A DNA stretch of 50,292 bases from Nevskia sp. (GTDB lineage Bacteria; Pseudomonadota; Gammaproteobacteria; Nevskiales; Nevskiaceae), in the NCBI GenBank assembly GCA_023229645.1, contig JALNYU010000026.1, positions 1 to 50,292 on the forward strand. The letters are read 5' to 3'. Every line of letters begins with the position of its first letter. The first letter of the stretch is position 1. Under the pieces are notes generated by a model. That model was not told where the DNA came from, made no database searches, and worked only from the letters and a program-made list of their open reading frames with translations. Both the position numbers and the translations under genes were made by a program. Positions 40,892-48,908 of the stretch are shown here, one piece after another.

Positions 40892-41943
40892 TGACCGACC
40901 TCGTCGTTCTGCGGCCGCAAGGCCTGTACTGCCCAGCCGGCGATTTTTACATCGACCCGGCCAAGCCGGTGCCGCGCGCCGTGATCACCCACGCCCACGG
41001 CGACCACGCCCGCAGCGGCAGCAATGCTTATTGGGCGGCAACGCCCGGCATCCCGCTGCTGCGCGAACGGCTGGGCCGCAGCGCGGTGCTGAACAGCGTG
41101 GCCTATGACGCCCGGTTCCAACTCGGCGCGGCGGAAGTTTCGTTTCATTCCGCCGGCCATATTCTCGGCTCGGCGCAGGTGCGCATCGCCTGCGGCGACG
41201 AAGTGTGGGTGGTGTCTGGCGATTACAAACGCGATGCCGACCCCAGCTGCGCGCCGTTCGAGCCGGTGCCGTGTACGACGTTCGTCACCGAGGCCACGTT
41301 TGCTTCGCCGGTGTTTACCTGGCCCGAAAGCAGCGCCGTCGCCGCCGAAATTTACGCCTGGTGGCAGGCCTGCAAACACGATGGTCAGGCGGCCGTGCTG
41401 TATTGCTACGCGCTCGGCAAAGCGCAGCGCATACTCGCCGAATTGGCGCGTTACTGCGATGAAACCGCCTACGTGCATAACGCAATGTCGGCGTTGATCC
41501 GCATCTATCGCCACGCCGGCGTGCGGATGCTGCCGACCGAGGCCGTCGGCAATGTTCGCAAGGGCAGCAGCTTCGCCGGGCGCTTGATTTTGGCGCCGCC
41601 CGGCGCCTCAGGAACCCCGTGGATGCAGCGTTTCGTACCGTATTGCGCCGGTTTCGCCTCGGGCTGGATGCAACAACAAGGCGGCCAGCGCCGGCTGCGC
41701 TACGAGCGTGGCTTTGTGTTATCCGATCACGCCGATTGGCCGGCGTTGCTACAGACGATTGACGAGACTGGCGCCCGTCGCGTGCGTATCATGCACGGCA
41801 ACGGCGATGCCCTCATCGCGCATTTGCGCGCACGCGGCATTGATGCGGCGAGCTTGGGCACGCCTGCATCGAGTCCAGGCGAAGACCCTTCCGGCGCAGG
41901 CGCCGACCCCTCCACGGAAACTCAGGAAATCGAAACATGTTGA
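40891..41943 (+). CDS. MBL-fold exonuclease, ligase-associated (YSH1/CPSF-like)
   Basis: A 350-residue metallo-beta-lactamase protein of the ligase-associated DNA exonuclease family. The metal site HAHGDHA lies near residue 36, FHSAGHILGSAQV carries further histidines, and VVSGDYKRD and FVLSDHADWP complete the beta-CASP-type set. These genes normally neighbour an ATP-dependent DNA ligase and a DEAD/DEAH helicase. Neither is present here, and the gene instead follows waaA with a 1-bp overlap. A Pro/Ser-rich C-terminal tail of about 25 residues is unusual. ATG 40891 is preferred over TTG 40888. Confidence 0.85.
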   Translation: MTDLVVLRPQGLYCPAGDFYIDPAKPVPRAVITHAHGDHARSGSNAYWAATPGIPLLRERLGRSAVLNSVAYDARFQLGAAEVSFHSAGHILGSAQVRIACGDEVWVVSGDYKRDADPSCAPFEPVPCTTFVTEATFASPVFTWPESSAVAAEIYAWWQACKHDGQAAVLYCYALGKAQRILAELARYCDETAYVHNAMSALIRIYRHAGVRMLPTEAVGNVRKGSSFAGRLILAPPGASGTPWMQRFVPYCAGFASGWMQQQGGQRRLRYERGFVLSDHADWPALLQTIDETGARRVRIMHGNGDALIAHLRARGIDAASLGTPASSPGEDPSGAGADPSTETQEIETC

Positions 41944-42344
41944 AAGGCTCTTGCCTCTGCGGCGGCGTCCGCTACGAAATCGACGGCGAAATCACCCGCA
42001 TCGGCCTCTGCCATTGCTCGATGTGCCGCAAAGCCTCTGGTACCGCATTTGCGGCCAACGCGCCGGTGTCGCAGGAGCATTTCCACATCGTCGCGGGCGA
42101 AGACCTGCTGCGCAGCTACGCTTCGAGCGAAGCCAAGCAGCGCTGGTTTTGCAGCAACTGCGGCTCGCCGATCTACAGCCGCTCGAACGCTTATCCGCAT
42201 CTCGTGCGCATCCGCGTCGGCGCGCTCGACTCACCCGTCGGCATCAAGCCCGACTACCACTATCTACTCAGCGAAAAGGCCGACTGGGATACCACCGACG
42301 ACGCCCTGCCGCGCTTCGGCGACCCAGAACCGTCGGCGGATTAA
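41937..42344 (+). CDS. GFA-family zinc protein
   Basis: A 135-residue protein of the glutathione-dependent formaldehyde-activating (GFA, CENP-V) family. Zinc-binding cysteines are in GSCLCGGVRYE, LCHCSMCRKASGT and WFCSNCGSPIYS, the complete set. Many members are of unknown function. It overlaps the exonuclease gene by 7 bp, so it is probably the third cistron of a waaA transcript. The conserved Arg/Lys pattern is normal for the family. Confidence 0.88.
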   Translation: MLKGSCLCGGVRYEIDGEITRIGLCHCSMCRKASGTAFAANAPVSQEHFHIVAGEDLLRSYASSEAKQRWFCSNCGSPIYSRSNAYPHLVRIRVGALDSPVGIKPDYHYLLSEKADWDTTDDALPRFGDPEPSAD

Positions 42345-42370
42345 CGGCTTGGGCGCTGAATTAACAGGCC

Positions 42371-43282
42371 CTAGTCGAGCGCGGCTTCCGTTGCCGGCTG
42401 CAACAGCGGCGGCTTCGGCCGACGCGCGCGGATCAAACCATCGCCGGCGTACAGCACCAACGCCAACCAGATCAGGCCAAAACCCACGGCCTGCACGTGC
42501 GTGAACGCTTCGTGGAAGATAAACACGGCGGTCAGCAGCTGTAGCGTCGGGCCGACGTACTGAATGATGCCGACCAGCGAATACGGAATCAGCCGCGCGC
42601 CGTAGGCAAACCAGATCAGCGGCACTGCCGTGATCGCCCCGCCAACCACCAGCAGCACGTTTTCATACAGGCTCACGTGGCCAAAAGCGCCAGTGCCGAC
42701 GTGTTCGGTCCACAGCAGATACGCGGCCGCCGGCAGAAATAGATACACGCCTTCCACGCCGAGCCCTGGGATCGACTCCACCGCGGCGATCTTGCGAATC
42801 AAGCCGTAACTGCCGAACGACAGCGCCAGCGTCAGCGCAATCCACGGCAAGGTGCCGAGATGCCACGTGATATACGCCACGCCGCTCGCCGCCAGCGCCA
42901 CCGCCGCCCACTGCGCGCGGTTCAAACGCTCGCGCAGCAGCAACACGCCGAGCAGCACGTTTACCAGCGGATTGATGAAATAGCCGAGGCTGGACTCCAC
43001 CACGCGGCCGTTATTGATCGCCCAGATATACAAACCCCAGTTGAGGCTGACCAACACGCTGCTCAACGCCAGCATCGCCGGCACCCGGGGCCGCGCCAAC
43101 GCCGCGCGCAACCAGCCGCGACCACGAAACACCGTGAGATAGCCGACGACCAGCAACGCACACCACACCACCCGATGCGCGATGATCTGCAGCGCTGGCA
43201 CGTTCTGCAGCTGGTGCCAATACAGGGGAAACATACCCCAGATGACAAATGCGCCGAATACAGCCAAAAGACCGGGATTCAT
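42371..43282 (-). CDS. rarD: RarD, EamA/DMT-superfamily permease
   Basis: A 303-residue inner-membrane permease with about ten transmembrane helices and two EamA repeats. The N-terminal FGAFVIWGMFPLYWHQL and NWGLYIWAINNGRVVESSLGYFINPL are characteristic of RarD. The C-terminal FAYGARLIPYSLVGIIQYVGPTLQ matches as well. The transported substrate is unknown (linked to chloramphenicol sensitivity in some species). ATG 43282 was chosen; the upstream open frame encodes an Arg-rich stretch unlike the family. Confidence 0.9.
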   Translation of the reverse strand: MNPGLLAVFGAFVIWGMFPLYWHQLQNVPALQIIAHRVVWCALLVVGYLTVFRGRGWLRAALARPRVPAMLALSSVLVSLNWGLYIWAINNGRVVESSLGYFINPLVNVLLGVLLLRERLNRAQWAAVALAASGVAYITWHLGTLPWIALTLALSFGSYGLIRKIAAVESIPGLGVEGVYLFLPAAAYLLWTEHVGTGAFGHVSLYENVLLVVGGAITAVPLIWFAYGARLIPYSLVGIIQYVGPTLQLLTAVFIFHEAFTHVQAVGFGLIWLALVLYAGDGLIRARRPKPPLLQPATEAALD

Positions 43283-43447
43283 CGCTAACCTGGGCCGGGG
43301 GCGGCCGCCGAAAAAGGCGCACATGGTAGCGCAGCGCACCATAAGCCGTGCTTGAAGACCAGCGTGGACCGAAGCCCACACCGTTGGCTGGCGCAAAAAC
43401 GACGCCGGACTGCTGTTATCCGGCCGCATCAATTACACTATGCCGAC

Positions 43448-43524
43448 GCGCCCGTAGCTCAGCTGGATAGAGTGCTTCCCTCCGAAGGAAGAAGTCAGAG
43501 GTTCGAATCCTCTCGGGCGCACCA
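43448..43524 (+). tRNA. tRNA-Arg (CCG anticodon), CCA encoded
   Basis: A complete cloverleaf. Acceptor GCGCCCG pairs with CGGGCGC, D-arm GCTCAGCTGGATAGAGT, anticodon stem CTTCC with GGAAG, loop CTCCGAA giving anticodon CCG (codon CGG), T-arm AGAGGTTCGAATCCTCT. Discriminator A is followed by an encoded CCA. Its terminator follows at 43543. Confidence 0.97.
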
Positions 43525-43542
43525 AATTTCCTATTCGCATCC

Positions 43543-43573
43543 AAGCCCAAACCTAGCCGTCTTGGGCTTTTTT
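43543..43573 (+). terminator. Rho-independent terminator after tRNA-Arg
   Basis: AAGCCCAA (43543-43550) and TTGGGCTT (43562-43569) form an 8-bp stem continuing into a T-run. The spacing from the tRNA end is 18 bp. It also lies just beyond the sensor kinase stop on the other strand. Confidence 0.8.
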
Positions 43574-43604
43574 GTTGGTGCAGCGCACGGATTTTAAGGA
43601 GCCT

Positions 43605-44963
43605 TCACGGCGCGCCGGGCGCCTGCGCTGGCCAGCGCAGGCAAACCCGCAGCCCGCCGAGCGACGCGCGATCCAGCGCCATTTCAGCGCCGGTGGCGTC
43701 GGCGAGTTCGCGTACGATCGCCAATCCCAAGCCCTGATGCGCCGGCCCCGCTTCGTCCAGGCGGCCACCGCGCAGCAACGCCTGCTCGGCGCTGATATCA
43801 AGCCCCGCTCCGTCATCCTCAACGCTCAGCAGCGTCGCCCCCGGCGCCTGCCATGCCCGCACGCGCACCTGCCGCCGGGCGTAGCGCGCGGCGTTTTCGA
43901 GCAGCGCGCCCAGTAGTTCGATCAAATCCGCTGGCGCCAGCGGCAACTGCACCGTTGGCGCCACGTCAACATCGAACACCCGCTGCGCGCCGAGTTCGGC
44001 GTGCTCGATCACGCCGATCACCTGCTCCACTGCCACCAGTGCCGCTGCAGCGCAGCCGGGCCCCCGGCGCACGCTGGCCACCCGCGCCCGCGCCAGTTCC
44101 GCGTCAACGGCCGCTGCCACTGCGGCAATCGCCCGTTCCAAGCCATCGGCGGCGTCAACGGCACCCGCGCTGCGCGCGCGCCGGCTTTGTGCGGCCAGCG
44201 CTGCCAACGGCGTTTTTAATGAATGCGCCAGGTCCGCCGCGCGGCGGCGTGCGTGCAGTAAGTCCTTTTCTCGGGCCGCGGCCAGATCATTGATCGCCCC
44301 GGTCAGCGGCTGAATTTCGCGCGGATGTGCCGCACTCAAGCGCGCTGTAGGATTGCGCTGCAGCGCCTGCAGCTCTTCGCGCACCCGCCGCAGCGGCCGC
44401 AAACCCAGCTGCACTTGCACGGCCGCAGCCGCGCTCAACACCAGCCATAACAGCCCGAGAAATAACCGCAGCTCGCCGCCAAATTCAGCACGGGCGGCGC
44501 GTAGTGTTTGCGCGTCTTGCGCCACCTGCACCAACACCGGCCGGCCTTGCCGGGCCGGCCGCACCGTGCGCTCAAGCAGAAAAACGCGCTGGCCGAACGG
44601 GCCTGCGGCGCTGCGCGTAGTCCAGCGGGCGGATTCAGACTGCACCGGCAGCGGCAGCGTCTCATCCCAAAGCGCACGGGCGCGCAAGCGTTCAGTGCCG
44701 GCCGTAAGCTGCCAATACAGGCCGCTGGCCGGAGTCTCGAAACGCGCGTCGGCCGGAGGCTTGGCCAGCGTCAGGGCGCCGCCCGGCGTTGCCGACAGCT
44801 CAGCCACCAGCTGCAAGGCCAGTCGGGTTAAGTCGTCGGCAACGCGCCGTTCCAGATGGCGCTGAAATAACCAGGTCATCGCGAACCAAGCCGTCGTCAT
44901 CGCCAGCAGCACCGCAACCGCCGCCGCCAGCAACAACCGCAGCCGCAGCGAGCGCGCGCTCAC
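43605..44963 (-). CDS. Two-component sensor histidine kinase
   Basis: A 452-residue membrane sensor. TM1 covers residues about 10-33, a periplasmic domain about 34-165, TM2 about 166-186, then a HAMP-like linker. The phosphoacceptor His247 lies in ADLAHSLKTPLAAL. The ATPase domain has LGALLENAARYA (N box), VEDDGAGLD (G1) and GLGLAIVRELAD (G2). The layout is PhoQ-like. It starts at GTG, overlapping the regulator stop by 4 bp (GTGA). Together with the two PepSY genes it forms a stress-sensing module; the signal is unknown. Confidence 0.9.
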   Translation of the reverse strand: MSARSLRLRLLLAAAVAVLLAMTTAWFAMTWLFQRHLERRVADDLTRLALQLVAELSATPGGALTLAKPPADARFETPASGLYWQLTAGTERLRARALWDETLPLPVQSESARWTTRSAAGPFGQRVFLLERTVRPARQGRPVLVQVAQDAQTLRAARAEFGGELRLFLGLLWLVLSAAAAVQVQLGLRPLRRVREELQALQRNPTARLSAAHPREIQPLTGAINDLAAAREKDLLHARRRAADLAHSLKTPLAALAAQSRRARSAGAVDAADGLERAIAAVAAAVDAELARARVASVRRGPGCAAAALVAVEQVIGVIEHAELGAQRVFDVDVAPTVQLPLAPADLIELLGALLENAARYARRQVRVRAWQAPGATLLSVEDDGAGLDISAEQALLRGGRLDEAGPAHQGLGLAIVRELADATGAEMALDRASLGGLRVCLRWPAQAPGAP

Positions 44964-45625
44964 GCGGCGTTGCCGGCGAGCCGATAGCCGTAGCCGCGCT
45001 GGGTTTCGATCAGCTCGGCGCCCAGCTTGCGCCGCAGACGTGCGATCAAAGCCTCGATCGCGTTGACGTCACCATCTTCGCCAATGCCGTACAAATGTTC
45101 GGCGATCTCGCCGGCTGGCACCGCGCGGCCGGGCTGATGGGCGAGGTAATCCAAACAGCGAAACTCCAACGGCGACAGGCGCAGCGTTGCGCCGTCCAGC
45201 GTCGCGCTAAGCCGGCGCGTATCGAGCGTCAGCCGGCCGATGCGCAGCAGCGGCGACGCGTGGCCGGCGGCGCGGCGCACCAAGCCCCGCGCGCGGGCGA
45301 TCAGCTCCGCCATTTTGAACGGCTTGGCGAGGTAGTCGTCGGCGCCGCTTTCAATGCCTTCGACTTTATCGGTCCAGTCGCCACGCGCAGACAGCACCAG
45401 CACCGGCATATCGCGCCCGGCGGCGCGCCAGCGGCGCAGCACGCTCAAGCCATCGAGCCGCGGTAAGCCGAGATCGAGTATCGCCAGATCGTAATTTTCG
45501 ACCTCGCCCTTGAACCACGCCGTTTCGCCGTCGGCGGCGAGATCCGCAACGAAACCCGCCGCCTGCAACGCCGCGACGAGATCGGCAGCGACGATGGCAT
45601 CATCCTCAACCACCAGTGCACGCAC
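44960..45625 (-). CDS. OmpR/PhoP-family response regulator
   Basis: A 221-residue regulator. The receiver domain has acidic EDD at residues 7-9, phosphoacceptor Asp51 (LAILDLGLPRLDG) and the conserved Lys in YLAKPF. The C-terminal winged helix has LSPLEFRCLDYLAHQPGRAV and VNAIEALIARLRRKLG with the final RGYGYRL. It starts at GTG 45625, immediately after the TGA of the PepSY gene, so translation is coupled. It is the partner of the sensor kinase. Confidence 0.93.
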   Translation of the reverse strand: MRALVVEDDAIVAADLVAALQAAGFVADLAADGETAWFKGEVENYDLAILDLGLPRLDGLSVLRRWRAAGRDMPVLVLSARGDWTDKVEGIESGADDYLAKPFKMAELIARARGLVRRAAGHASPLLRIGRLTLDTRRLSATLDGATLRLSPLEFRCLDYLAHQPGRAVPAGEIAEHLYGIGEDGDVNAIEALIARLRRKLGAELIETQRGYGYRLAGNAA

Positions 45626-45946
45626 TCAGTCGTCCTCCAGCGCTTGCACCGCGCCGCTGCGCGCGTCCAGCGTCAACTCGCGTACACGGCCGTCTCGGGC
45701 GAGGATTTTCAGCTCATAACTCAGCACGCCGTGCTCGCGTTCCAGCTCAATTTTCAACACCTCGCCGGGCACCCGCTGCGCCGCGATTGCTAGGATCTTC
45801 GCCAGCGGCAGCACCTCGCCGCGGCTCGCGGCAGCGCGCACGTCATCGGCCAGCGGCTCGGCATCATCGTCGGCGCCAGCAACGCCTGCGAAGCCCATCA
45901 GGCAACACCCGGATAACAGGATCGGCAGCAGGCGGAACGGGCTCAT
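45626..45946 (-). CDS. PepSY-domain protein, exported, upstream of the two-component genes
   Basis: A 106-residue protein. A signal peptide (MSPFRLLPILLSGCCLMGFAGVAGA) is followed by a PepSY domain (LPLAKILAIAAQRVPGEVLKIELE, LSYELKILARDGRVRELTLD, GAVQALEDD). It may be a lipoprotein, as GCC could act as an imperfect lipobox. PepSY genes commonly precede PhoPQ-like systems and may tune the sensor. ATG 45946 is chosen because it begins at the signal peptide. It is the first cistron of the PepSY-regulator-kinase operon. Confidence 0.85.
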   Translation of the reverse strand: MSPFRLLPILLSGCCLMGFAGVAGADDDAEPLADDVRAAASRGEVLPLAKILAIAAQRVPGEVLKIELEREHGVLSYELKILARDGRVRELTLDARSGAVQALEDD

Positions 45947-46056
45947 GCCTGAATGTTCGCACGCCGCCGCTGATATTTCGCTGACGGTCGCGTTGGTGCT
46001 CGCGTCAGCAATGCCAGCGTACAACAGCGGCATCCTGATCCTACCGGAGCCTTGCG

Positions 46057-46392
46057 ATGCCCCAGCCCAACCGCCGTTCCCTCGTTCTCCTTTTAGCCTG
46101 TTGGACTGCCGCCGTCGTCGCAATTGGTGCCGCGCTCGGCGTCGCCGCTGATGGTCGCAAAGCAACGCCCGCGTCATCATCGACACCAACGCCCGCGGCA
46201 GCACCGTCGACATCAATGCTCAGCCTCGCTGAGCTGGCGCAACGCGCTAACGACGAAGGCATCCGCGTCGAAGAAATTGAAATCCACGGCCGGCGCCTCG
46301 AAGTCGAGGGTTACGACGCCGACAACCGCGAAGTCGAGCTGGTGCTGGACCGCCGCAACGGCAAAGTCTTGTCACGGCGCTTCGACGATTGA
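46057..46392 (+). CDS. Second PepSY-domain protein, divergent
   Basis: A 111-residue protein with an N-terminal signal anchor (SLVLLLACWTAAVVAIGAALGVA), a Ser/Pro/Thr-rich linker and a PepSY domain (LSLAELAQRANDEGIRVEEIEI, LEVEGYDADNREVELVLDRRNGKVL). It is divergent from the first PepSY gene with a 110-bp gap, in which an operator of the regulator would be expected. It is probably a target of the two-component system. Confidence 0.82.
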   Translation: MPQPNRRSLVLLLACWTAAVVAIGAALGVAADGRKATPASSSTPTPAAAPSTSMLSLAELAQRANDEGIRVEEIEIHGRRLEVEGYDADNREVELVLDRRNGKVLSRRFDD

Positions 46393-46452
46393 CCGAAAGC
46401 AGACGGCGCCGGTTTGCGCGAGCGCCGCGCGCTGCCTACAATGCGCAACTTC

Positions 46453-46527
46453 GGACGGTTAGCTCAGCGGTAGAGCATCGCCTTCACACGGCGGGGGTCA
46501 CAGGTTCAAGCCCTGTACCGTCCACCA
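46453..46527 (+). tRNA. tRNA-Val (CAC anticodon), CCA encoded
   Basis: A complete cloverleaf. Acceptor GGACGGT pairs with ACCGTCC, D-arm GCTCAGCGGTAGAGC, anticodon stem TCGCC with GGCGG (one U-G pair), loop TTCACAC giving anticodon CAC (codon GUG), T-arm CAGGTTCAAGCCCTG. CCA is encoded. A degraded integrase gene begins only tens of bases away, marking the tRNA as a likely island attachment site. Confidence 0.96.
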
Positions 46528-46537
46528 AACAAATCAA

Positions 46538-46568
46538 GGGCTTAGACGGTAACGTCTAGGCCCTTTTT
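46538..46568 (+). terminator. Rho-independent terminator after tRNA-Val
   Basis: GGGCTTAGACG and CGTCTAGGCCC form an 11-bp stem with one G-U pair and loop GTAA, followed by five T. It overlaps the 3' end of the integrase remnant on the opposite strand. Confidence 0.85.
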
Positions 46569-47086
46569 GCGTCTGGTCTGACTGATTCCTGACTGATCGT
46601 GTCGAGCGGCTCAATGGCGGCGCGGCCATTTTCTGATGCCAAGTGCGCGTACCGCATCGTGGTGCGGATGTCTTTGTCGCGGCAAAGCTCGCAAACCGTG
46701 CGTAGCGGAACGCTGGCCTGCACCGGCCAGACTGCGAAGGCGTGCCACAGGGTGTGTGGACTGATGCCCGGCAGGCCGGCCTGCTCAGCAACGGCGTAGA
46801 ACGTGATCTTGATCGAGGCAATTCGCGCGCCGAAGCGGTCTATGAACACATACGTGGCCTTCGGCGCGTGCCTACGGTGGAAATCGAGCCACTCGCGCAG
46901 CGCGGTAGCGTTCAGAGGGATTGCGTCGACATTTTGCCCTTCTGATCGTCCGGATCGAGATAGATCAAGCGCTGGCCGAAGTCGGACCCGGGACCACTCC
47001 AGCTGCAATATTTTGTTCCGGCGCATGCCGGTGCTCAGGCCCAGGCGGAGCAGCGGCTTGAACGGGCGAAACCTGCCCTGCCGCAC
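46556..47086 (-). pseudogene. Decayed tyrosine-recombinase (integrase), C-terminal part
   Basis: The 176-codon frame is the C-terminal catalytic part of a phage or island integrase, without its N-terminal DNA-binding domain. The first catalytic Arg is kept (LSTGMRRNKILQLEW). The HxxR box reads HTLWH, so the second Arg is Trp. The following His box reads CRDKDIRTT where LGHKDIRTT is usual. The terminal Tyr is present (MRYAHL). Between about 46920 and 46985 the frame reads a non-family sequence. Shifting by one base gives DFGQRLIYLDPDDQKGK, so two compensating frameshifts are likely. It is beside tRNA-Val, the probable former attachment site. Confidence 0.8.
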
Positions 47087-47183
47087 CGATGAAATTCGGG
47101 CTATCCGTCAAGTCAGGCGGATCTGAACGCAACAATTTTCCTGCTAGACGCTCGGGCCAGCAATCACCTATCCTCGGCTCGTT

Positions 47184-48314
47184 ATGAGCACCGCATTAAT
47201 TAATCCAACCCTCCTGTCTTGGTCTCGCCTGCGCGCTGGGCTGAGCGAGGGCACATTAGCCCACAGCCTCGCGATAAAAGCCGAAAAAATCGTCGAATGG
47301 GAGACTGGAGAAAGTGCGCCTACGTTCAAACAAGCTCAGAAATGGGCTTTGGTCGCTCATATCCCGTTCGGGTTCCTGTTTCTGAAAGAACCCCCGCACG
47401 AGGAACTACCCCTTCCTGACCTTCGCACCGTTGGGAATTTAGCCCCCAAGACGCCTAGTCTAAATTTGGTGGATACGGTTAAAGACGTACTTCGCAAGCA
47501 TTACTGGTATCAGGAATATCTAAACGACCACGAAGCCACCACCCTACCTTTTGTTGGCCGATTCAATAGTCGTCACGCCATCGGCGATGTCGTTGCCGAT
47601 ATGCGGCACACATTGAGATTCGTCGACGACATCAAGCGAAACCCCGAAGAGCACCTGCGCGCCTTGATAATGGCTGCAGAATCGGCCGGCGTCTTGGTTA
47701 TGCGCAGCGGAATCGTAGGTGGGAATACCCATCGCAAGCTGGATGTTGGCGAATTCCGGGGTTTTGCCATCAGCCATCAAACGGCTCCCGTCATTTTTAT
47801 CAACAGCGCAGATGCGCCTACCGCTCGCATATTCACATTTGTGCACGAGCTGGCTCACATCTGGATTGGCACCAGCGGCGTATCCAGTGGTGGCGTCGAA
47901 GCCGGCCGCCAAGAAGAATCCTTTTGCAATGCAGTAGCCGGCGAGTTCCTCGTTCCTGAAAGCGCTTTCAGGAACGTATGGAAAAAAATGGCTGACTGGG
48001 TTACACAATTACCAGAGCTAGCCAGAACCTTCAAAGTCAGCAAGCTTGTAATTGTGCGCAGGGCGTACGACTTAAGCCTTATCTCCAAGCGCGAATACAC
48101 GGACTACTACTTAGCAGAGCTAAACACATTCCGCGACGAAGAAAAGAGTGGCGGCAGCTATTACAAAAATACGGGCGCCAAAAATAGCCATCGCTTCAGC
48201 AAAGCCGTACTCGCAGAGACTGCGCGCGGGAACTTGCTCCTGCGCGATGCAGGGCAGCTTCTAGGCATTCAACCTGCAAAAATAAAAGCCTACGCGGACA
48301 GCCTATCTGAATGA
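47184..48314 (+). CDS. XRE-type helix-turn-helix plus ImmA/IrrE metallopeptidase, antitoxin-like
   Basis: A 376-residue protein of the COG2856 group. A Cro/C1-like helix-turn-helix occupies residues about 8-65 (AGLSEGTLAHSLAIKAEKIVEWE). The ImmA/IrrE (M78) peptidase domain follows, with zinc motif HELAH at residues 221-225 and a third-ligand region QEESFCNAVAGEFLVP. Proteins of this layout repress their own operon and pair with toxins or regulate mobile elements. It overlaps the next gene by 4 bp (ATGA). Its codon use looks less GC-biased than the core genes. It could be antitoxin, transcriptional regulator or both. Confidence 0.88.
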   Translation: MSTALINPTLLSWSRLRAGLSEGTLAHSLAIKAEKIVEWETGESAPTFKQAQKWALVAHIPFGFLFLKEPPHEELPLPDLRTVGNLAPKTPSLNLVDTVKDVLRKHYWYQEYLNDHEATTLPFVGRFNSRHAIGDVVADMRHTLRFVDDIKRNPEEHLRALIMAAESAGVLVMRSGIVGGNTHRKLDVGEFRGFAISHQTAPVIFINSADAPTARIFTFVHELAHIWIGTSGVSSGGVEAGRQEESFCNAVAGEFLVPESAFRNVWKKMADWVTQLPELARTFKVSKLVIVRRAYDLSLISKREYTDYYLAELNTFRDEEKSGGSYYKNTGAKNSHRFSKAVLAETARGNLLLRDAGQLLGIQPAKIKAYADSLSE

Positions 48315-48808
48315 AGCACCTGCTCGATTCCAACACCCTTATCGAGGCCAAGAACCGCTACTACAATATGAGTTTCTGCCCCGCTTATTGGCAGTGGATT
48401 AGCATTCAGAACCAGGCAGCCGAAGTATCGAGTATCAGCATGGTTGCTGACGAGCTAAAAAAGGGCAATGATGAATTAGCCCAATGGGTTATTAAAAATC
48501 CTAAACTCTTCAGCGGCGTAGACGATACAGAGACGCAAGCCGCATTTTCTAAGGTCGTTCAAGCGCTTTCAGAGCAAGCCGCCCAGATGAAAAACGGGGC
48601 GCTCGACGAATTCCTCTCAGGTGCCGATCCATGGCTTATCGCCAAAGCCATGACCACGGGAGCCGTAGTTGTCACGCAAGAAAGCTACAATCCGGATATT
48701 AAAAGGAAGTTCCAAATCCCGAACGTCTGCAAGATATTCAATGTGCAATGGATGAATACCTTCGATCTCTTAGCGAAGCTGGACGCCAAATTCGTCCTTC
48801 CTGCCTAG
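48311..48808 (+). CDS. DUF4411 PIN-like protein, predicted toxin
   Basis: A 165-residue protein of the DUF4411 family, which has a PIN-domain nuclease fold. The acidic residues of the PIN site are visible in LLDSNTLIEAKNRYY (first Asp), VADELKKGNDEL (Glu) and SGADPWLIAKAM (Asp). VVVTQES supplies the final strand. XRE-ImmA plus PIN/DUF4411 pairs have been predicted as type II toxin-antitoxin modules. Translational coupling to the upstream gene supports this. RNase activity is inferred from the fold only. Confidence 0.83.
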   Translation: MKHLLDSNTLIEAKNRYYNMSFCPAYWQWISIQNQAAEVSSISMVADELKKGNDELAQWVIKNPKLFSGVDDTETQAAFSKVVQALSEQAAQMKNGALDEFLSGADPWLIAKAMTTGAVVVTQESYNPDIKRKFQIPNVCKIFNVQWMNTFDLLAKLDAKFVLPA

Positions 48809-48854
48809 CGCTCAAGTTGCCGGCTACTTTTAGGCGGAATTGGCCCCGCGAGAC

Positions 48855-48881
48855 GGCGGGTTTCGCTGCGCTTCACCCGCC
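48855..48881. repeat. REP-like GC-rich palindrome, copy 1
   Basis: GGCGGGT and ACCCGCC (7-bp stem) flank TTCGCTGCGCTTC. A related copy is at 49980-50004. It sits between the convergent DUF4411 gene and the 101-residue gene. It could be a bidirectional terminator or a repetitive extragenic palindrome. Confidence 0.6.
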
Positions 48882-48908
48882 GCCTGTGTAACTTACCGCC
48901 TAGTTTGA

